64,000 nucleotides of DNA from Oceanibacterium hippocampi (GCF_900172325.1 NZ_FWFR01000001.1:62001-126000); one strand, 5' to 3'. Counted from the stretch's first letter, positions 52,353 through 61,046 are shown. Notes: a model not told the origin generated them from the letters alone. Made by a program: numbers and translations.

Positions 52353-53882
52353 ATGACCAGACAACGCTCGCGACGGGATCACAGGGGCCCCCGCAAGGTC
52401 GGCACCATTCCCCAGGTCGCCCGCGGGCAGGCGCGCAACCCTTTCCCGCCGATCCAGATACTGACCGCCGACCAGATCGAGATGATCCACCTGGCGAGCC
52501 TGCAGGTCCTCGAAGAGATCGGCATGGAGTTCCTCGACGACGGCGCCCTCGATATCCTGGCCAGGGCCGGCGCCGATGTCGACCGCTCGACCCGTAGGGT
52601 CCGCTTCGATCGTGGCCTGATCGAGGAGAGCGTCGCCAGGGCACCGTCGACCTTCACCTTCCACGCCCGTAATCCGGAAAACAATCTCAGGGTCGGCGAC
52701 AACTGGACCATCTTCTGCTCGGTCGGCAGCCCGCCGAACGCCAGCGACCTCGACAATGGCCGCCGCCCCGGCACACAGCAGGATTTCCGCAATCTGGTGC
52801 GGCTGACCCAGTCGCTGAACGTCGTCGATTGCGTCGGCGGCTATCCGGTCGAACCGGTCGACGTGCCGCCCGAGACCCGCCATCTCGATTGCGGACGCGA
52901 CTTCATCACCCTGACCGACAAGCTCTGGTACGCCTATGCGCTGGGCCGCGAGCGGATCGCCGACGCGCTTGCCATGGTCTGCCTCGCCCGCGGCATCGAC
53001 CGCGACCAGCTCCGCCGCGAGCCGAGCCTGTTCACCGTCGTCAACACCTCCTCGCCGCTCAGGGTCGACGGGCCGATGCTGCGCGGCCTGATGGAGATGG
53101 CCGAGAACGGTCAATGCGTGATCGTTACTCCGTTCACGCTGGCGGGCGCGATGGCGCCGGTAACCATCGCCGGCGCGCTGACGCAGCAGAACGCCGAGGC
53201 GCTGGCCGTCATCGCCTTCCAGCAGATATTCGCGCCGGGTTCGCCGGTGATGTATGGCGGCTTCACCTCGAATGTCGACATGAAGAGCGGCGCACCGGCC
53301 TTCGGGACGCCGGAATATGCCCATGCCGCGCTGGCCGGCGGTCAGCTCGCCCGGCGTTACGGCCTGCCCTACCGCTCTTCCAACGCGACCGCCGCCAACG
53401 GCCCTGACGCCCAGGCCGCCTACGAGGCCTCGATGTCGACCTGGTCGGCCCTCCTCGGCGGCTGCAACCTGCTGCTGCATGGCGCCGGCTGGCTGGAGGG
53501 CGGTCTCTGCGCCTCTTTCGAGAAGATGATCATCGACGCCGAGCTGCTGCAGATGATGCGCCGTCTCTTTCAGCCGCTGCAGGTCGATGCCGACACGATC
53601 GGCCTCGACGCCATGCGCGACGTCGGCCCCGGGGGCCACTATTTCGGCACCGCCCATACCCTCGCCCGCTATGAAACCGCGTTCTACCCGCCCATCATCT
53701 CCGACTGGCGCAACTTCGAAACCTGGCAGGAGGCTGGAAGCCCCGATGCCGCGCAGCACGCCAACCGGGTCTGGAAAAGCCTGCTCGCCGACTATGTACC
53801 GCCGCCGCTCGACCCGGCGATCACCGAAGCGCTCGACGCCTTCGTCGCGCGCCGCAAGAAGGAGATCGCCCAGGCCGGCTAG
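52353..53882 (+). CDS. Trimethylamine methyltransferase family protein (MttB-like, no pyrrolysine)
   Basis: This protein has 509 residues and the TIM-barrel pattern of the MttB family (GSPVMYGGFTSNVDMKSGAPAFGTPEYAHAALAGGQLARRYGLPYRSS, AELLQMMRRLFQP, GHYFGTAHTLARYE). The frame has no internal TAG, so it is one of the pyrrolysine-free members. Characterised relatives of that kind demethylate glycine betaine or other quaternary amines onto a corrinoid protein. No corrinoid protein or activator gene is in the window. GGTGGG precedes the ATG at 52353. It is divergent from the FAD oxidoreductase gene. Its stop overlaps that of the convergent desaturase gene by 4 bases. Confidence 0.9.
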   Translation: MTRQRSRRDHRGPRKVGTIPQVARGQARNPFPPIQILTADQIEMIHLASLQVLEEIGMEFLDDGALDILARAGADVDRSTRRVRFDRGLIEESVARAPSTFTFHARNPENNLRVGDNWTIFCSVGSPPNASDLDNGRRPGTQQDFRNLVRLTQSLNVVDCVGGYPVEPVDVPPETRHLDCGRDFITLTDKLWYAYALGRERIADALAMVCLARGIDRDQLRREPSLFTVVNTSSPLRVDGPMLRGLMEMAENGQCVIVTPFTLAGAMAPVTIAGALTQQNAEALAVIAFQQIFAPGSPVMYGGFTSNVDMKSGAPAFGTPEYAHAALAGGQLARRYGLPYRSSNATAANGPDAQAAYEASMSTWSALLGGCNLLLHGAGWLEGGLCASFEKMIIDAELLQMMRRLFQPLQVDADTIGLDAMRDVGPGGHYFGTAHTLARYETAFYPPIISDWRNFETWQEAGSPDAAQHANRVWKSLLADYVPPPLDPAITEALDAFVARRKKEIAQAG

Positions 53883-54832
53883 ACCTTGACCGTCGCCGGA
53901 TCGGCGGCGGCGCCAACCAGGGCATGGCGGGGGTGGAAGCGCGGCGTCAGAAGATGATGGCGGAACAGCGCCGCGTAGCCCTGCACGACGTAGCCGCCGT
54001 TCAGCGCGAGATAGGCTTCCCGCTCGGCCCGATAGGCGTCGCCCAGCCGGTACCAGGGCAGTCCCGGCCTGGCATGATGCACCGCGTGATAGGTATTGTT
54101 GAGATACAGCAGGCGCATCGGCCAGAAGGTCTCGACAAGGGCCGTGCGACCATCCTGCCGGACATAGGGCGCATGCTCGGCGAACGACCGGAGCGCGGTC
54201 AGCGACGCGCCCGGCCAAGCAAAGCAGAGGATATAGACCCACGGCGACATGCCGGCGAAGCGGTCGAGCAGGATCAGCAGGCAGGCCACCGCGGCGGCGT
54301 GGATCATCCAGGTCGTCGCGACCCGGCCGGCCTCGCCGCGCCGCGCGCGACGATACTCCGACCGCGCGAGAGCGATAATGTGCAGCCACGGACCGAGCAG
54401 CAGGCGGCCGACGATCGTCTGGTTCGACCACAGGATCGCCCGGCCGGCCGGCCCCAGCCGGCGCCATGCGGCATCGCTGACGAAGGCGCTTTCGGGATCG
54501 CGGTCGGGATCGGTCAGGGCCGCGGTCGCGTGATGCTCCAGATGAGTCTCGCGATAGACCGGATAGGGCATCCAGAGCGACAAGGGCGGCGCCGCGAGGA
54601 CCGTGTTCAGCCAGCGCCAGCGGGTCGGATGGCCATGCACCGTCTCGTGCTGAAGGCTGCCCTGCCAGCAGACGAACCAGCCCCCGAGCAGGACCAGCAA
54701 GGGTATCGGAAGATGCGAATGGGCGGCGACCAGCAGCAGCCAGCCGCCATAGATCGCGACGATGACCGTCCAGGTCGGCAGCGCCAGCCGGTCCGGAAGG
54801 GACGGGCGGGCGACGATAGGCGCCCGAGACAT
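53879..54832 (-). CDS. Membrane fatty acid desaturase
   Basis: This di-iron membrane enzyme introduces a double bond, or a related oxidation, in acyl chains. It has 317 residues. Three histidine boxes are clear: HETVHGH (near 62), ETHLEHHAT (near 96) and NTYHAVHHARPGLPW (near 246). Hydrophobic pairs flank them. It is divergent from an Xre-type regulator gene across 189 bases holding a 21-bp palindrome, so it is probably controlled by that regulator. The substrate lipid is unknown. Confidence 0.92.
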   Translation of the reverse strand: MSRAPIVARPSLPDRLALPTWTVIVAIYGGWLLLVAAHSHLPIPLLVLLGGWFVCWQGSLQHETVHGHPTRWRWLNTVLAAPPLSLWMPYPVYRETHLEHHATAALTDPDRDPESAFVSDAAWRRLGPAGRAILWSNQTIVGRLLLGPWLHIIALARSEYRRARRGEAGRVATTWMIHAAAVACLLILLDRFAGMSPWVYILCFAWPGASLTALRSFAEHAPYVRQDGRTALVETFWPMRLLYLNNTYHAVHHARPGLPWYRLGDAYRAEREAYLALNGGYVVQGYAALFRHHLLTPRFHPRHALVGAAADPATVKV

Positions 54833-54968
54833 GATCTGTTTGATCCTCGACGTTGATACGGCCCCTCATTGAGCGCGTATGAGGGTAGGCGCAGGCAGGC
54901 TGTATCAACAACGAGGGAATGTGACATTTACGCCGCATTTGCTAACGAAAATCACCAGATGTTTTGTT

Positions 54969-54989
54969 TATACCGCAAGATGCGGTATA
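54969..54989. promoter_or_regulatory. 21-bp palindrome in desaturase/Xre divergent promoter
   Basis: TATACCGCA (54969-54977) and TGCGGTATA (54981-54989) are exact inverted arms around AGA. It ends 32 bases before the Xre gene start and sits 136 bases upstream of the desaturase start. The surroundings are AT-rich. A TATATT at the right edge could be part of a -10 box, so binding would repress the Xre gene and possibly the desaturase. Confidence 0.65.
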
Positions 54990-55021
54990 TTTTCGTTCCG
55001 TGAAGCAAAAGGCGGAGCGTC

Positions 55022-55876
55022 ATGAAACGCCGGGAAACCGTCGATACCTTCCGTCATCGCCTTCGCCAGGCCTTCGCGAGTTCGGGTCTGAGCCAGAGCG
55101 CGCTGGCCCGTGACGCGGCCATCGATCGGTCGACGCTGTCGCAGCTGCTGTCGAACGATTACGACCGGCTGCCGCGCGCCGACAGCGCCGCCGGTCTCGC
55201 CATGGCCCTCAATGTCAGTCTCGACTGGCTGCTCGGGCTTTCGCAGGACATTCATCGCGGCGCCGACATGCTGAAGGAGAGCCTCGAGATCGCGCCCTAC
55301 GCGGCGTCGCCGGTCGATATCAAGGTCAGCGAATGGTACCGCTCGGCGGTCGGCTACAAGGTCCGCTACGTGCCCGCCAATCTGCCGGATATCTTCAAGA
55401 CCCCGGACCTCTCGCGCTACGAGTTCCAGGAGTTCGTGACCCAGAGCCCGGAACAGGCCGTCCAGCTCACCCGCGACCGGCTCGCCTACAGCCGCATGCC
55501 GGAAAGCGAGATGGAGATTTGCAGCTCGCTGCAGGGCCTGCAGGGCTTCGTCCGCGGCGAAGGCATCTGGAGCGCGCTCGACGCCGGCGCCCGACGCCAC
55601 CAGGTCGAGCGCATGATCGAGATCATGGACGAGCTCTACCCGGCGCTGCGCTGGTTCCTGTTCGACGGGCGCCTGCGTTATTCGGTGCCGATGACGATCT
55701 TCGGCCCGGTGCGCGCCGTCATCTATGTCGGCGACATGTATTTCGTGTTCAACACGGTCGACCACATCCGCGCGCTGAGCCAGCATTTCGACCGCCTCAT
55801 CAAGGCCGCGATCGTCCAGCCGCCGGACGTCGCCCGCCTGCTCGAACGGCTGCTCCACAACGATGGCGAAATCTAG
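55022..55876 (+). CDS. Xre-family helix-turn-helix regulator with C-terminal sensory domain
   Basis: This DNA-binding protein has 284 residues. The Cro/C1-type HTH lies at about 10-70 (FRHRLRQAFASSGLSQSALARDAAIDRSTLSQLLSN, then the linker ALNVSLDWLLGLSQD). The remaining 210 residues (YRSAVGYKVRYVPANLPDIFKTPDL, MIEIMDELYPALRWFLFDGRLRYSVPMTIFGP) form a domain I do not recognise by name, probably for ligand sensing. GGAG lies 5 bases before the ATG. It faces the desaturase gene, with a strong palindrome between them. A fatty acid or a membrane-state signal is a plausible effector. Confidence 0.88.
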   Translation: MKRRETVDTFRHRLRQAFASSGLSQSALARDAAIDRSTLSQLLSNDYDRLPRADSAAGLAMALNVSLDWLLGLSQDIHRGADMLKESLEIAPYAASPVDIKVSEWYRSAVGYKVRYVPANLPDIFKTPDLSRYEFQEFVTQSPEQAVQLTRDRLAYSRMPESEMEICSSLQGLQGFVRGEGIWSALDAGARRHQVERMIEIMDELYPALRWFLFDGRLRYSVPMTIFGPVRAVIYVGDMYFVFNTVDHIRALSQHFDRLIKAAIVQPPDVARLLERLLHNDGEI

Positions 55877-56133
55877 AACCGGTCTGTGGCGACAAATGCA
55901 TCGTTGCTCTTAACCGACACAAAGGTTCACGATAGCGGGAAGTTTACGAAACTTTACAAATTGATGACCGGATACCAGTTACCTCGCCCGTACTATTCGA
56001 TCATACTCGTGTCCGAGAGTTCGATTTGCGTTACGGCACGCAGCGCCAAACCGACGTCGGCATCCCTTCCTGCGTCATGCCGTGCCACCTCAGAGTGTCC
56101 GATAGCGACGTTCCCTAGGCGAGTCGACAAACC
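55877..56133. promoter_or_regulatory. Gap upstream of LuxR response regulator, with 6-3-6 inverted repeat
   Basis: These 257 bases carry no supportable gene; a 91-codon frame in them has no ribosome site or family resemblance. AAGTTT (55940-55945) and AAACTT (55949-55954) form a short inverted repeat in an AT-rich part. Below that I see no clear promoter. The stretch probably holds the promoter of the response regulator gene. Confidence 0.35.
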
Positions 56134-56808
56134 GTGCTGCAAACATATGCCGAACCATTGACTACCGAACTGCGGGTCCTGATCGCCGACAATCACGTGC
56201 TGTTCCGCAAAGGCCTGGCACGGCTTGTCAACCGACTGCCGAATATCCGGGCGCGGATCACCGAAGCCCGCAGCTACGGCGAGGTAAACCGGGCGCTCGA
56301 TCAATCCGGACCGTTCGACCTGATCATCATTGACATGCTGATCCCCGGCGCGGCGCCGGCGGAGGGACTGCGCCGCCTCACCGCGCGGGCGCCGGCCACC
56401 GACATCGTCGTCGTGACGCTGAGTGCCTTCGACCGCCATATCGCCACGGCGCAACAGGCCGGTGTCGCGGCCGTCGTGATCAAGGGCGCCGGCGGCGCCC
56501 ATCTCCGGGACGTGCTGCGCTCGGTACTTGCCGGCACCCCGGCCCCGGCGAGGCCGAAAGAGGCGGCGAACGGGTCCGCGACCGTGACGCTGCCGCTCAC
56601 CCCGCGCCAGCAGGACGTCTTCAGGAAGATTTGCGAGGGTATGTCGAACCGCCAGATCGCCGAGGACCTCGAACTGGCGGAAGGCACGGTGAAGGTGCAT
56701 GTCACGGCGATCCTCAAGGCACTGAAGGTCCGCAACCGGACCCAGGCGGTGCTGCGCGGCGAGCGGCTCGGCATCGGCCGCGCCAGCCGGGCCCAGGAAT
56801 ACTGCTGA
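56134..56808 (+). CDS. NarL/LuxR-family response regulator
   Basis: This two-component regulator has 224 residues. The receiver domain covers about 12-130, with the phospho-acceptor Asp at 67 in FDLIIIDMLIPG and a conserved Lys in AAVVIKGAGG. The LuxR HTH is at about 155-215 (LTPRQQDVFRKICEGMSNRQIAEDLELAEGTVKVHVTAILKAL). The start is a GTG at 56134; an alternative start inside the receiver would break the domain. It is convergent with a hybrid-kinase-like gene 1 base away, a likely functional partner. Confidence 0.92.
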   Translation: MLQTYAEPLTTELRVLIADNHVLFRKGLARLVNRLPNIRARITEARSYGEVNRALDQSGPFDLIIIDMLIPGAAPAEGLRRLTARAPATDIVVVTLSAFDRHIATAQQAGVAAVVIKGAGGAHLRDVLRSVLAGTPAPARPKEAANGSATVTLPLTPRQQDVFRKICEGMSNRQIAEDLELAEGTVKVHVTAILKALKVRNRTQAVLRGERLGIGRASRAQEYC

Positions 56809-56809
56809 T

Positions 56810-58180
56810 TCAGACCGGTTGCCGTCGGATACCGCGCGAACGCAGGTAACGGACGAGCGCTCGCAGCTTGCCCGCCGCAAGCGGGAATTTCAGGACGGGA
56901 TAACCCTGCGCGATCGCGCGACGTTGTCCCGCCAGGTCGTCATGGTCGAATACCGGGATGACGATCTCCGCTGAATACGCTGTCATCGTGTCAGTCTCCG
57001 CCCCGGCAAGTCCGAGCGCTCCGGCCGCACCGACCAGCAGTTCGCACCGATCCCCTGCCCCTCCACCCCCGTCGTCGCGGGACGCCGTCCGCACCGAATA
57101 CCCTAGCCCGCGCAGGATCCCGGCGCAGGTTTCCGTCTCTGCCGCCGCGAGGCCGATGATCCGTGCCCGTCCGGCCTGTCCCTCTGTCCTTGCCGCCGAT
57201 GGCGGCGCTTCGGGAATGGCAGTGGCATCGGTCGAGGCATCCAGTGCCGTCCCGGCGGTGAGCAGGTAGGCCGCCGTCGCGCCGCGACTGACGAACGCGA
57301 TCCTGAAATCCATCGCCCGGGCCAGGCGCCATGCTGGTGCGATATCGACGGCCCGATCCGAACCGCCGGCCCCGTTCCCGGCCTCCGCCAGCCCCTCTCG
57401 AAGCGCCGCGAGCCGGCCCGTGTCGCCCACATCGAACGCGATCACGATGCGCGGTCGTTCCCCGTTTCGCCGCGCACCGAGCAGGATCCGGCCGGCAGCC
57501 GCCGTGAGCGCGCAGTCCAGCAGCCGCGAAACGATCCGCTCCAGCACAGCTCCATCGGCCTTGACCGATTGCGCAACGGGGACGACACGGATCTCGCACG
57601 GCCGGACCTTCGGCCAGTCACGCGCGGCATCGGCCAGGCTTGCCAGAAGCCCGCCGATATCGACCGGCGCGATCTCGAACGAAAGCATGCCGCTTTCGAG
57701 CCGGGCCATCGCGACGACGTCTGCCAGCCGCTCCTCCGCCTGGCGCAGCGCCGCCTGGCTTTTTGCCAGGATCTCCCGTTCCGGGCCCGACAGGCGAAAG
57801 GCGAGCGCACCCAGGAACATTCGCGCCGCCTGCATCGGCTGGAGGAGATCGTGATTGGCGGTGAGCAGCAGCTGCGTCGCGTCGACCGATTCCGATTCTG
57901 TCCCCATGACCAACCAGGCGACGGGCAGGCCGTCGACCGATGGCTCGAGCCGCGTGAGACGGAGCGGCGCGCCATCCGCTCCCATATGGACCGGTTGCGT
58001 CTCGCCGGCACGGACGAGGGTCATTCGCAGCCGCAGGGCATGCTCGCCGAACAGGCGTTCCGCCCGGGCATTCCATGCGACGAGACGGCCCTGACCGTCG
58101 CACAGGCAGATGCCGACCGGGAGCGCTTGCCAGATCGCGGCCGGCAGCGGACCAAGGCTGTTTCCATCCTCGCGCATCAA
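56810..58180 (-). CDS. PAS/histidine-kinase/receiver-like protein with degenerate catalytic and receiver parts
   Basis: This soluble protein has 456 residues. A PAS-like domain covers about 12-95 (LPVGICLCDGQGRLVAWNARAERLFGE), then a HisKA-like helix with His110 in LLTANHDLLQPMQAARMFLGAL. The ATPase part keeps a possible G1 box, FDVGDTG, but the N-box region reads IVSRLLDCALTAAAG, without the usual Asn. The last 125 residues look like a receiver ending in VLKFPLAAGKLRALVRYLRSRG. The expected acceptor Asp is missing (CELLVGAAGAL). The layout matches PAS-HK-REC hybrids that pair with LuxR regulators. Activity is doubtful; a regulatory or phosphatase-like role is possible. Confidence 0.78.
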   Translation of the reverse strand: MMREDGNSLGPLPAAIWQALPVGICLCDGQGRLVAWNARAERLFGEHALRLRMTLVRAGETQPVHMGADGAPLRLTRLEPSVDGLPVAWLVMGTESESVDATQLLLTANHDLLQPMQAARMFLGALAFRLSGPEREILAKSQAALRQAEERLADVVAMARLESGMLSFEIAPVDIGGLLASLADAARDWPKVRPCEIRVVPVAQSVKADGAVLERIVSRLLDCALTAAAGRILLGARRNGERPRIVIAFDVGDTGRLAALREGLAEAGNGAGGSDRAVDIAPAWRLARAMDFRIAFVSRGATAAYLLTAGTALDASTDATAIPEAPPSAARTEGQAGRARIIGLAAAETETCAGILRGLGYSVRTASRDDGGGGAGDRCELLVGAAGALGLAGAETDTMTAYSAEIVIPVFDHDDLAGQRRAIAQGYPVLKFPLAAGKLRALVRYLRSRGIRRQPV

Positions 58181-58291
58181 CAGTTCGCCATCGCCGCGCG
58201 GCCGGTCTTGCGCGTGACCGTCGATGTCCTACGATACCGCCTGCACGCGGTGTCGGCCCGAATGCCACAGTTGGAAGGATTCTCAGCGGTC

Positions 58292-58891
58292 ATGATCATC
58301 GATTATTATTTCGCCCTGTCGTCGCCCTGGAGCTTTCTCGGCTGCCAGCGGCTTCGCGATATCGCCGGAAGAAATGGCGCCGACATCGTCGCCAAAGCGA
58401 CCAGTATCGGCAAGGTATTCGGTGTTTCCGGCGGCCTGCCACTCGCCAAGCGGCCCAAGCAGCGGCAGGATTATCGCATTCAGGAACTCAAGCGCTGGCG
58501 CGATTACCTGGACATTCCGATCAACCTGCACCCGGCCCATTTCCCGGTCGACGAGAATCTCGCCGCCCGGACCGTGACCGCCGCACGGATCGCCGGCAAG
58601 GACCCGCTCGCGCTCGCGCTCGGCTTTCACAAGGCGATCTGGATCGAGGAGCGCGACATCTCGGACCGGGCGGAGATCGCAGCCATCATCGACGCCACCA
58701 TTGGCGGCAGCGCCGAACTGATGAACGCCGCCGAGGGCGAGACCGTGACGGCGGCTTATGAGGCGGACACCCAGGACGCCATCGATCAGGGCGTGTTCGG
58801 TGCCCCCACCTACGTGGTCGACGGCGAGCTCTTCTGGGGCCAGGATCGGCTCGATTTCCTCGAAAGGAAGCTTCAGGGCCGCAAGAAATGA
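58292..58891 (+). CDS. 2-hydroxychromene-2-carboxylate isomerase family protein (DsbA-like fold)
   Basis: This protein has 199 residues and the kappa-class glutathione transferase/HCCA isomerase pattern: DYYFALSSPWSFLGCQRL (glutathione-activating Ser near 11), GLPLAKRPKQRQDYRIQELKRWRDYLDIPINLHPAHFPVD and the late GVFGAPTYVVDGELFWGQDRLDFLERKL. The first known members isomerise an intermediate of naphthalene breakdown, but most homologues have other, unknown roles. The start at 58292 matches the family N-terminus; an ATG at 58262 is in frame. Its stop overlaps the start of the alpha/beta hydrolase gene by 4 bases. Confidence 0.9.
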   Translation: MIIDYYFALSSPWSFLGCQRLRDIAGRNGADIVAKATSIGKVFGVSGGLPLAKRPKQRQDYRIQELKRWRDYLDIPINLHPAHFPVDENLAARTVTAARIAGKDPLALALGFHKAIWIEERDISDRAEIAAIIDATIGGSAELMNAAEGETVTAAYEADTQDAIDQGVFGAPTYVVDGELFWGQDRLDFLERKLQGRKK

Positions 58892-59826
58892 CACTCGACG
58901 CCTCGGCGAAACTGGTCCTCGACCTGGTCGCGGCGAATCCGCGGCCGTCGCTCGACCGGCTCGATCCGGTCGCGGCGCGCGCCCAGTACGACCGGACCGT
59001 CAAGGTTCTCGATCTCGACCCCAGGCCGGTCGCCTCGGTCCGCGATATTGCGATCGACGGCGCCGACGGCCCGCTCAAGGCGCGCCTCTATCACCCGGAA
59101 AACGCCGGCGAGCGGTTGCCGCTGCTGGTCTACTTCCACGGCGGCGGCTGGGTGATCGGAACCATAGAAAGCCACGACAGCCTGTGCCGGGAGCTCGCCA
59201 TCCGGGGCGATATCGCCGTCCTCTCGGTCGATTACCGGCTGGCGCCGGAGCACCGGTTTCCCGCCGCCGTCGACGATGCGCATGCTGCCTTCCGCTGGGC
59301 GGCCCGCCATGCCGCCACGCTCGGGATCGATCCAGGCCGCATCGCCGTCGGCGGCGACAGCGCCGGCGGCAATCTCGCCGCCGTGACCGCGCTCCGGACC
59401 CGGAACGAAGCGCACCGGCCCGCCTTCCAGCTGCTTCTCTATCCCGCCACTGACCTGGCGACACAGAGCGAATCCCATCGCCGGCTTGCCGACGGCTATC
59501 TGCTGACCGCAGCGTTGATGGACTATTTCAGCGGCCATTACCTGGGCGACCGGAGCGCGGCAGACCACCCGGACGCGTCACCGATCCTTGCAGCCGACTT
59601 CTCCGGACTGCCGCCTGCCTGGGTTCTGACGGCGGGCTACGATCCGCTGCATCATGAAGGCGAGGCTTATGCCGAAGCCCTTTCGGGCGCCGGCATCCCT
59701 GTCCGGCATCGGCATTTTCCCGGGCAGATCCACGGTTTCCTCAACATGGGGAAGGCCATACCGGAAACGCTGGCGGCACTCGACGAAGGCGCGAAGGCCG
59801 TGGGCGGGGGGTTGCGGGCAGGCTGA
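58888..59826 (+). CDS. Alpha/beta hydrolase, hormone-sensitive-lipase family esterase
   Basis: This cytoplasmic esterase-like protein has 312 residues. The oxyanion motif HGGGW lies near 84, the nucleophile motif GDSAGG near 156, and the acid and base are expected around DPLHHEGEAYAEAL and HFPGQIHGF. These place it in the HSL (family IV) group acting on short acyl esters. It overlaps the HCCA-isomerase-like gene by 4 bases and is translated with it. Its last codons form one arm of a 15-bp inverted repeat. Confidence 0.93.
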   Translation: MTLDASAKLVLDLVAANPRPSLDRLDPVAARAQYDRTVKVLDLDPRPVASVRDIAIDGADGPLKARLYHPENAGERLPLLVYFHGGGWVIGTIESHDSLCRELAIRGDIAVLSVDYRLAPEHRFPAAVDDAHAAFRWAARHAATLGIDPGRIAVGGDSAGGNLAAVTALRTRNEAHRPAFQLLLYPATDLATQSESHRRLADGYLLTAALMDYFSGHYLGDRSAADHPDASPILAADFSGLPPAWVLTAGYDPLHHEGEAYAEALSGAGIPVRHRHFPGQIHGFLNMGKAIPETLAALDEGAKAVGGGLRAG

Positions 59827-59862
59827 CCGGGGACTGGCTGCAAGATAGGTCAGCCTGCCCGC
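59814..59862. terminator. Perfect 15-bp inverted repeat between convergent genes, probable bidirectional terminator
   Basis: GCGGGCAGGCTGACC (59814-59828) and GGTCAGCCTGCCCGC (59848-59862) are exact complements around a 19-base loop. The left arm includes the stop codon of the hydrolase gene, and the right arm ends 14 bases from the stop of the iron-binding protein gene. No T run is present on either side. It may end both transcripts or protect both 3' ends. Confidence 0.7.
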
Positions 59863-59876
59863 CCCCATTCACCGCA

Positions 59877-60908
59877 TCAACGCCAGTCGACGCGGTCGAA
59901 GATCTTGAGCGCTTCCGGCTGCTGCTCGGCGACCTCGTGAAGCGGGACCGGATCGGCCTTGAACGTGCCCCAGGCCGCGACGACCGGATCCACTTCGATG
60001 CCCGCGCGGATCGGGAACTCGTAGTTGCTCGAGGCATAGAGCCGCTGTGCGCGCTCGCTCGTGAGATACTCCAGCAACTTGACGGCCTCCTCCTTGTGCT
60101 TGGCACTCCGGGTCACGCCGGCGCCGGAGATATTCACATGGGCGCCGCGGCCATCCTGGTTCGGCCAGAACATGAAGACCTTGGCGGCGGCCTCGCGGTC
60201 GTCGGCCTTGTCGCTCGCCTGCATCCCGCCGTAGTAGTAGGTATTGCCGACAGCGATATCGCATTCGCCCGCGGCAACGGCTTTGATCTGGTCGCGGTCG
60301 CCACCCTGCGGCGGCCGGGCCATGTTGGCGACAATGCCGGCGGCCCAGGCCTGGGCCGCGTCGACACCGTGATGCACGATCATCGCGGCAAGCAGCGACT
60401 GGTTATAGACGTTGGACGAGGAGCGGATGCAGAGCCGCCCCTTCCATTTCGGGTCGGCGAGGTCCTCGTAGGTCGAGAGATCCTCCGGCTTGACCCGGTC
60501 GCGCGATGCGAAGACCACCCGGCTGCGGATGGTGAGGCCGAACCATTCGTTCTCCGGATCCCGATACTGGGCCGGAATGTTCTCCCGCAGGATGTCCGAT
60601 TCCACCGGCTGCAGCAGCCCGGCCACCTTGTGGGCCATGAGGCGCGAGATATCGACCGTCAGGATCGCGTCGGCGGGGCTGTTCATGCCCTCGGCCTTGA
60701 GCCGTTCCAGCATGCCTTTCGGCGCATAGACGACGTTGACGTCGATCCCGGTCTGATCGTGAAAGTCATCGAGCAACGGCCGGATCAGGCTTTCCTGGCG
60801 ATAGGAATAGAGATTGACCTCCGCCGCCGCGACCGGTGCGGCAAGACTGCCTGCGGCAAGCAATGCCGTGGTGGTGGCGAGCGTGAGAGAACGCAACGTA
60901 TGGTGCAT
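59877..60908 (-). CDS. Iron(III) ABC transporter substrate-binding protein (FbpA/FutA type)
   Basis: This periplasmic ferric-iron binding protein has 343 residues. The signal peptide is at about 1-28 (LTLATTTALLAAGSLAAPVAAAE). The mature part starts VNLYSYRQESLIRPLLDDFHDQTGIDVNVVYAPKGMLERLKAEG, typical of FutA/FbpA. The adjacent tyrosines that hold iron are in GNTYYYGGM near 222. A Fur-like site lies upstream. No permease or ATPase gene is next to it, so its membrane partners are elsewhere. The start at 60908 is taken at the signal peptide; the frame stays open upstream. Confidence 0.92.
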   Translation of the reverse strand: MHHTLRSLTLATTTALLAAGSLAAPVAAAEVNLYSYRQESLIRPLLDDFHDQTGIDVNVVYAPKGMLERLKAEGMNSPADAILTVDISRLMAHKVAGLLQPVESDILRENIPAQYRDPENEWFGLTIRSRVVFASRDRVKPEDLSTYEDLADPKWKGRLCIRSSSNVYNQSLLAAMIVHHGVDAAQAWAAGIVANMARPPQGGDRDQIKAVAAGECDIAVGNTYYYGGMQASDKADDREAAAKVFMFWPNQDGRGAHVNISGAGVTRSAKHKEEAVKLLEYLTSERAQRLYASSNYEFPIRAGIEVDPVVAAWGTFKADPVPLHEVAEQQPEALKIFDRVDWR

Positions 60909-61046
60909 GTTTGTCAGCCTTCCATCATCATTCCGACATCCGCAGCGACGCGGCGGACGCAACATCGGGCCCGCGCCAGCTATTGCGAACGCTTCCGAAT
61001 AGCGGATGGAAACATCAACGATCCACCGGCGCGGGTCAAGCGATAT

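Noticed and set aside
52353..53882. Pyrrolysine-containing methyltransferase
   Set aside because: The frame runs to its natural end with no internal TAG, so no amber-decoded residue is needed, and no pyl genes are seen.
55886..56161. Possible 91-residue protein in the gap before the LuxR regulator
   Set aside because: No ribosome site, no hydrophobic or motif pattern, and it overlaps the start of the response regulator gene.
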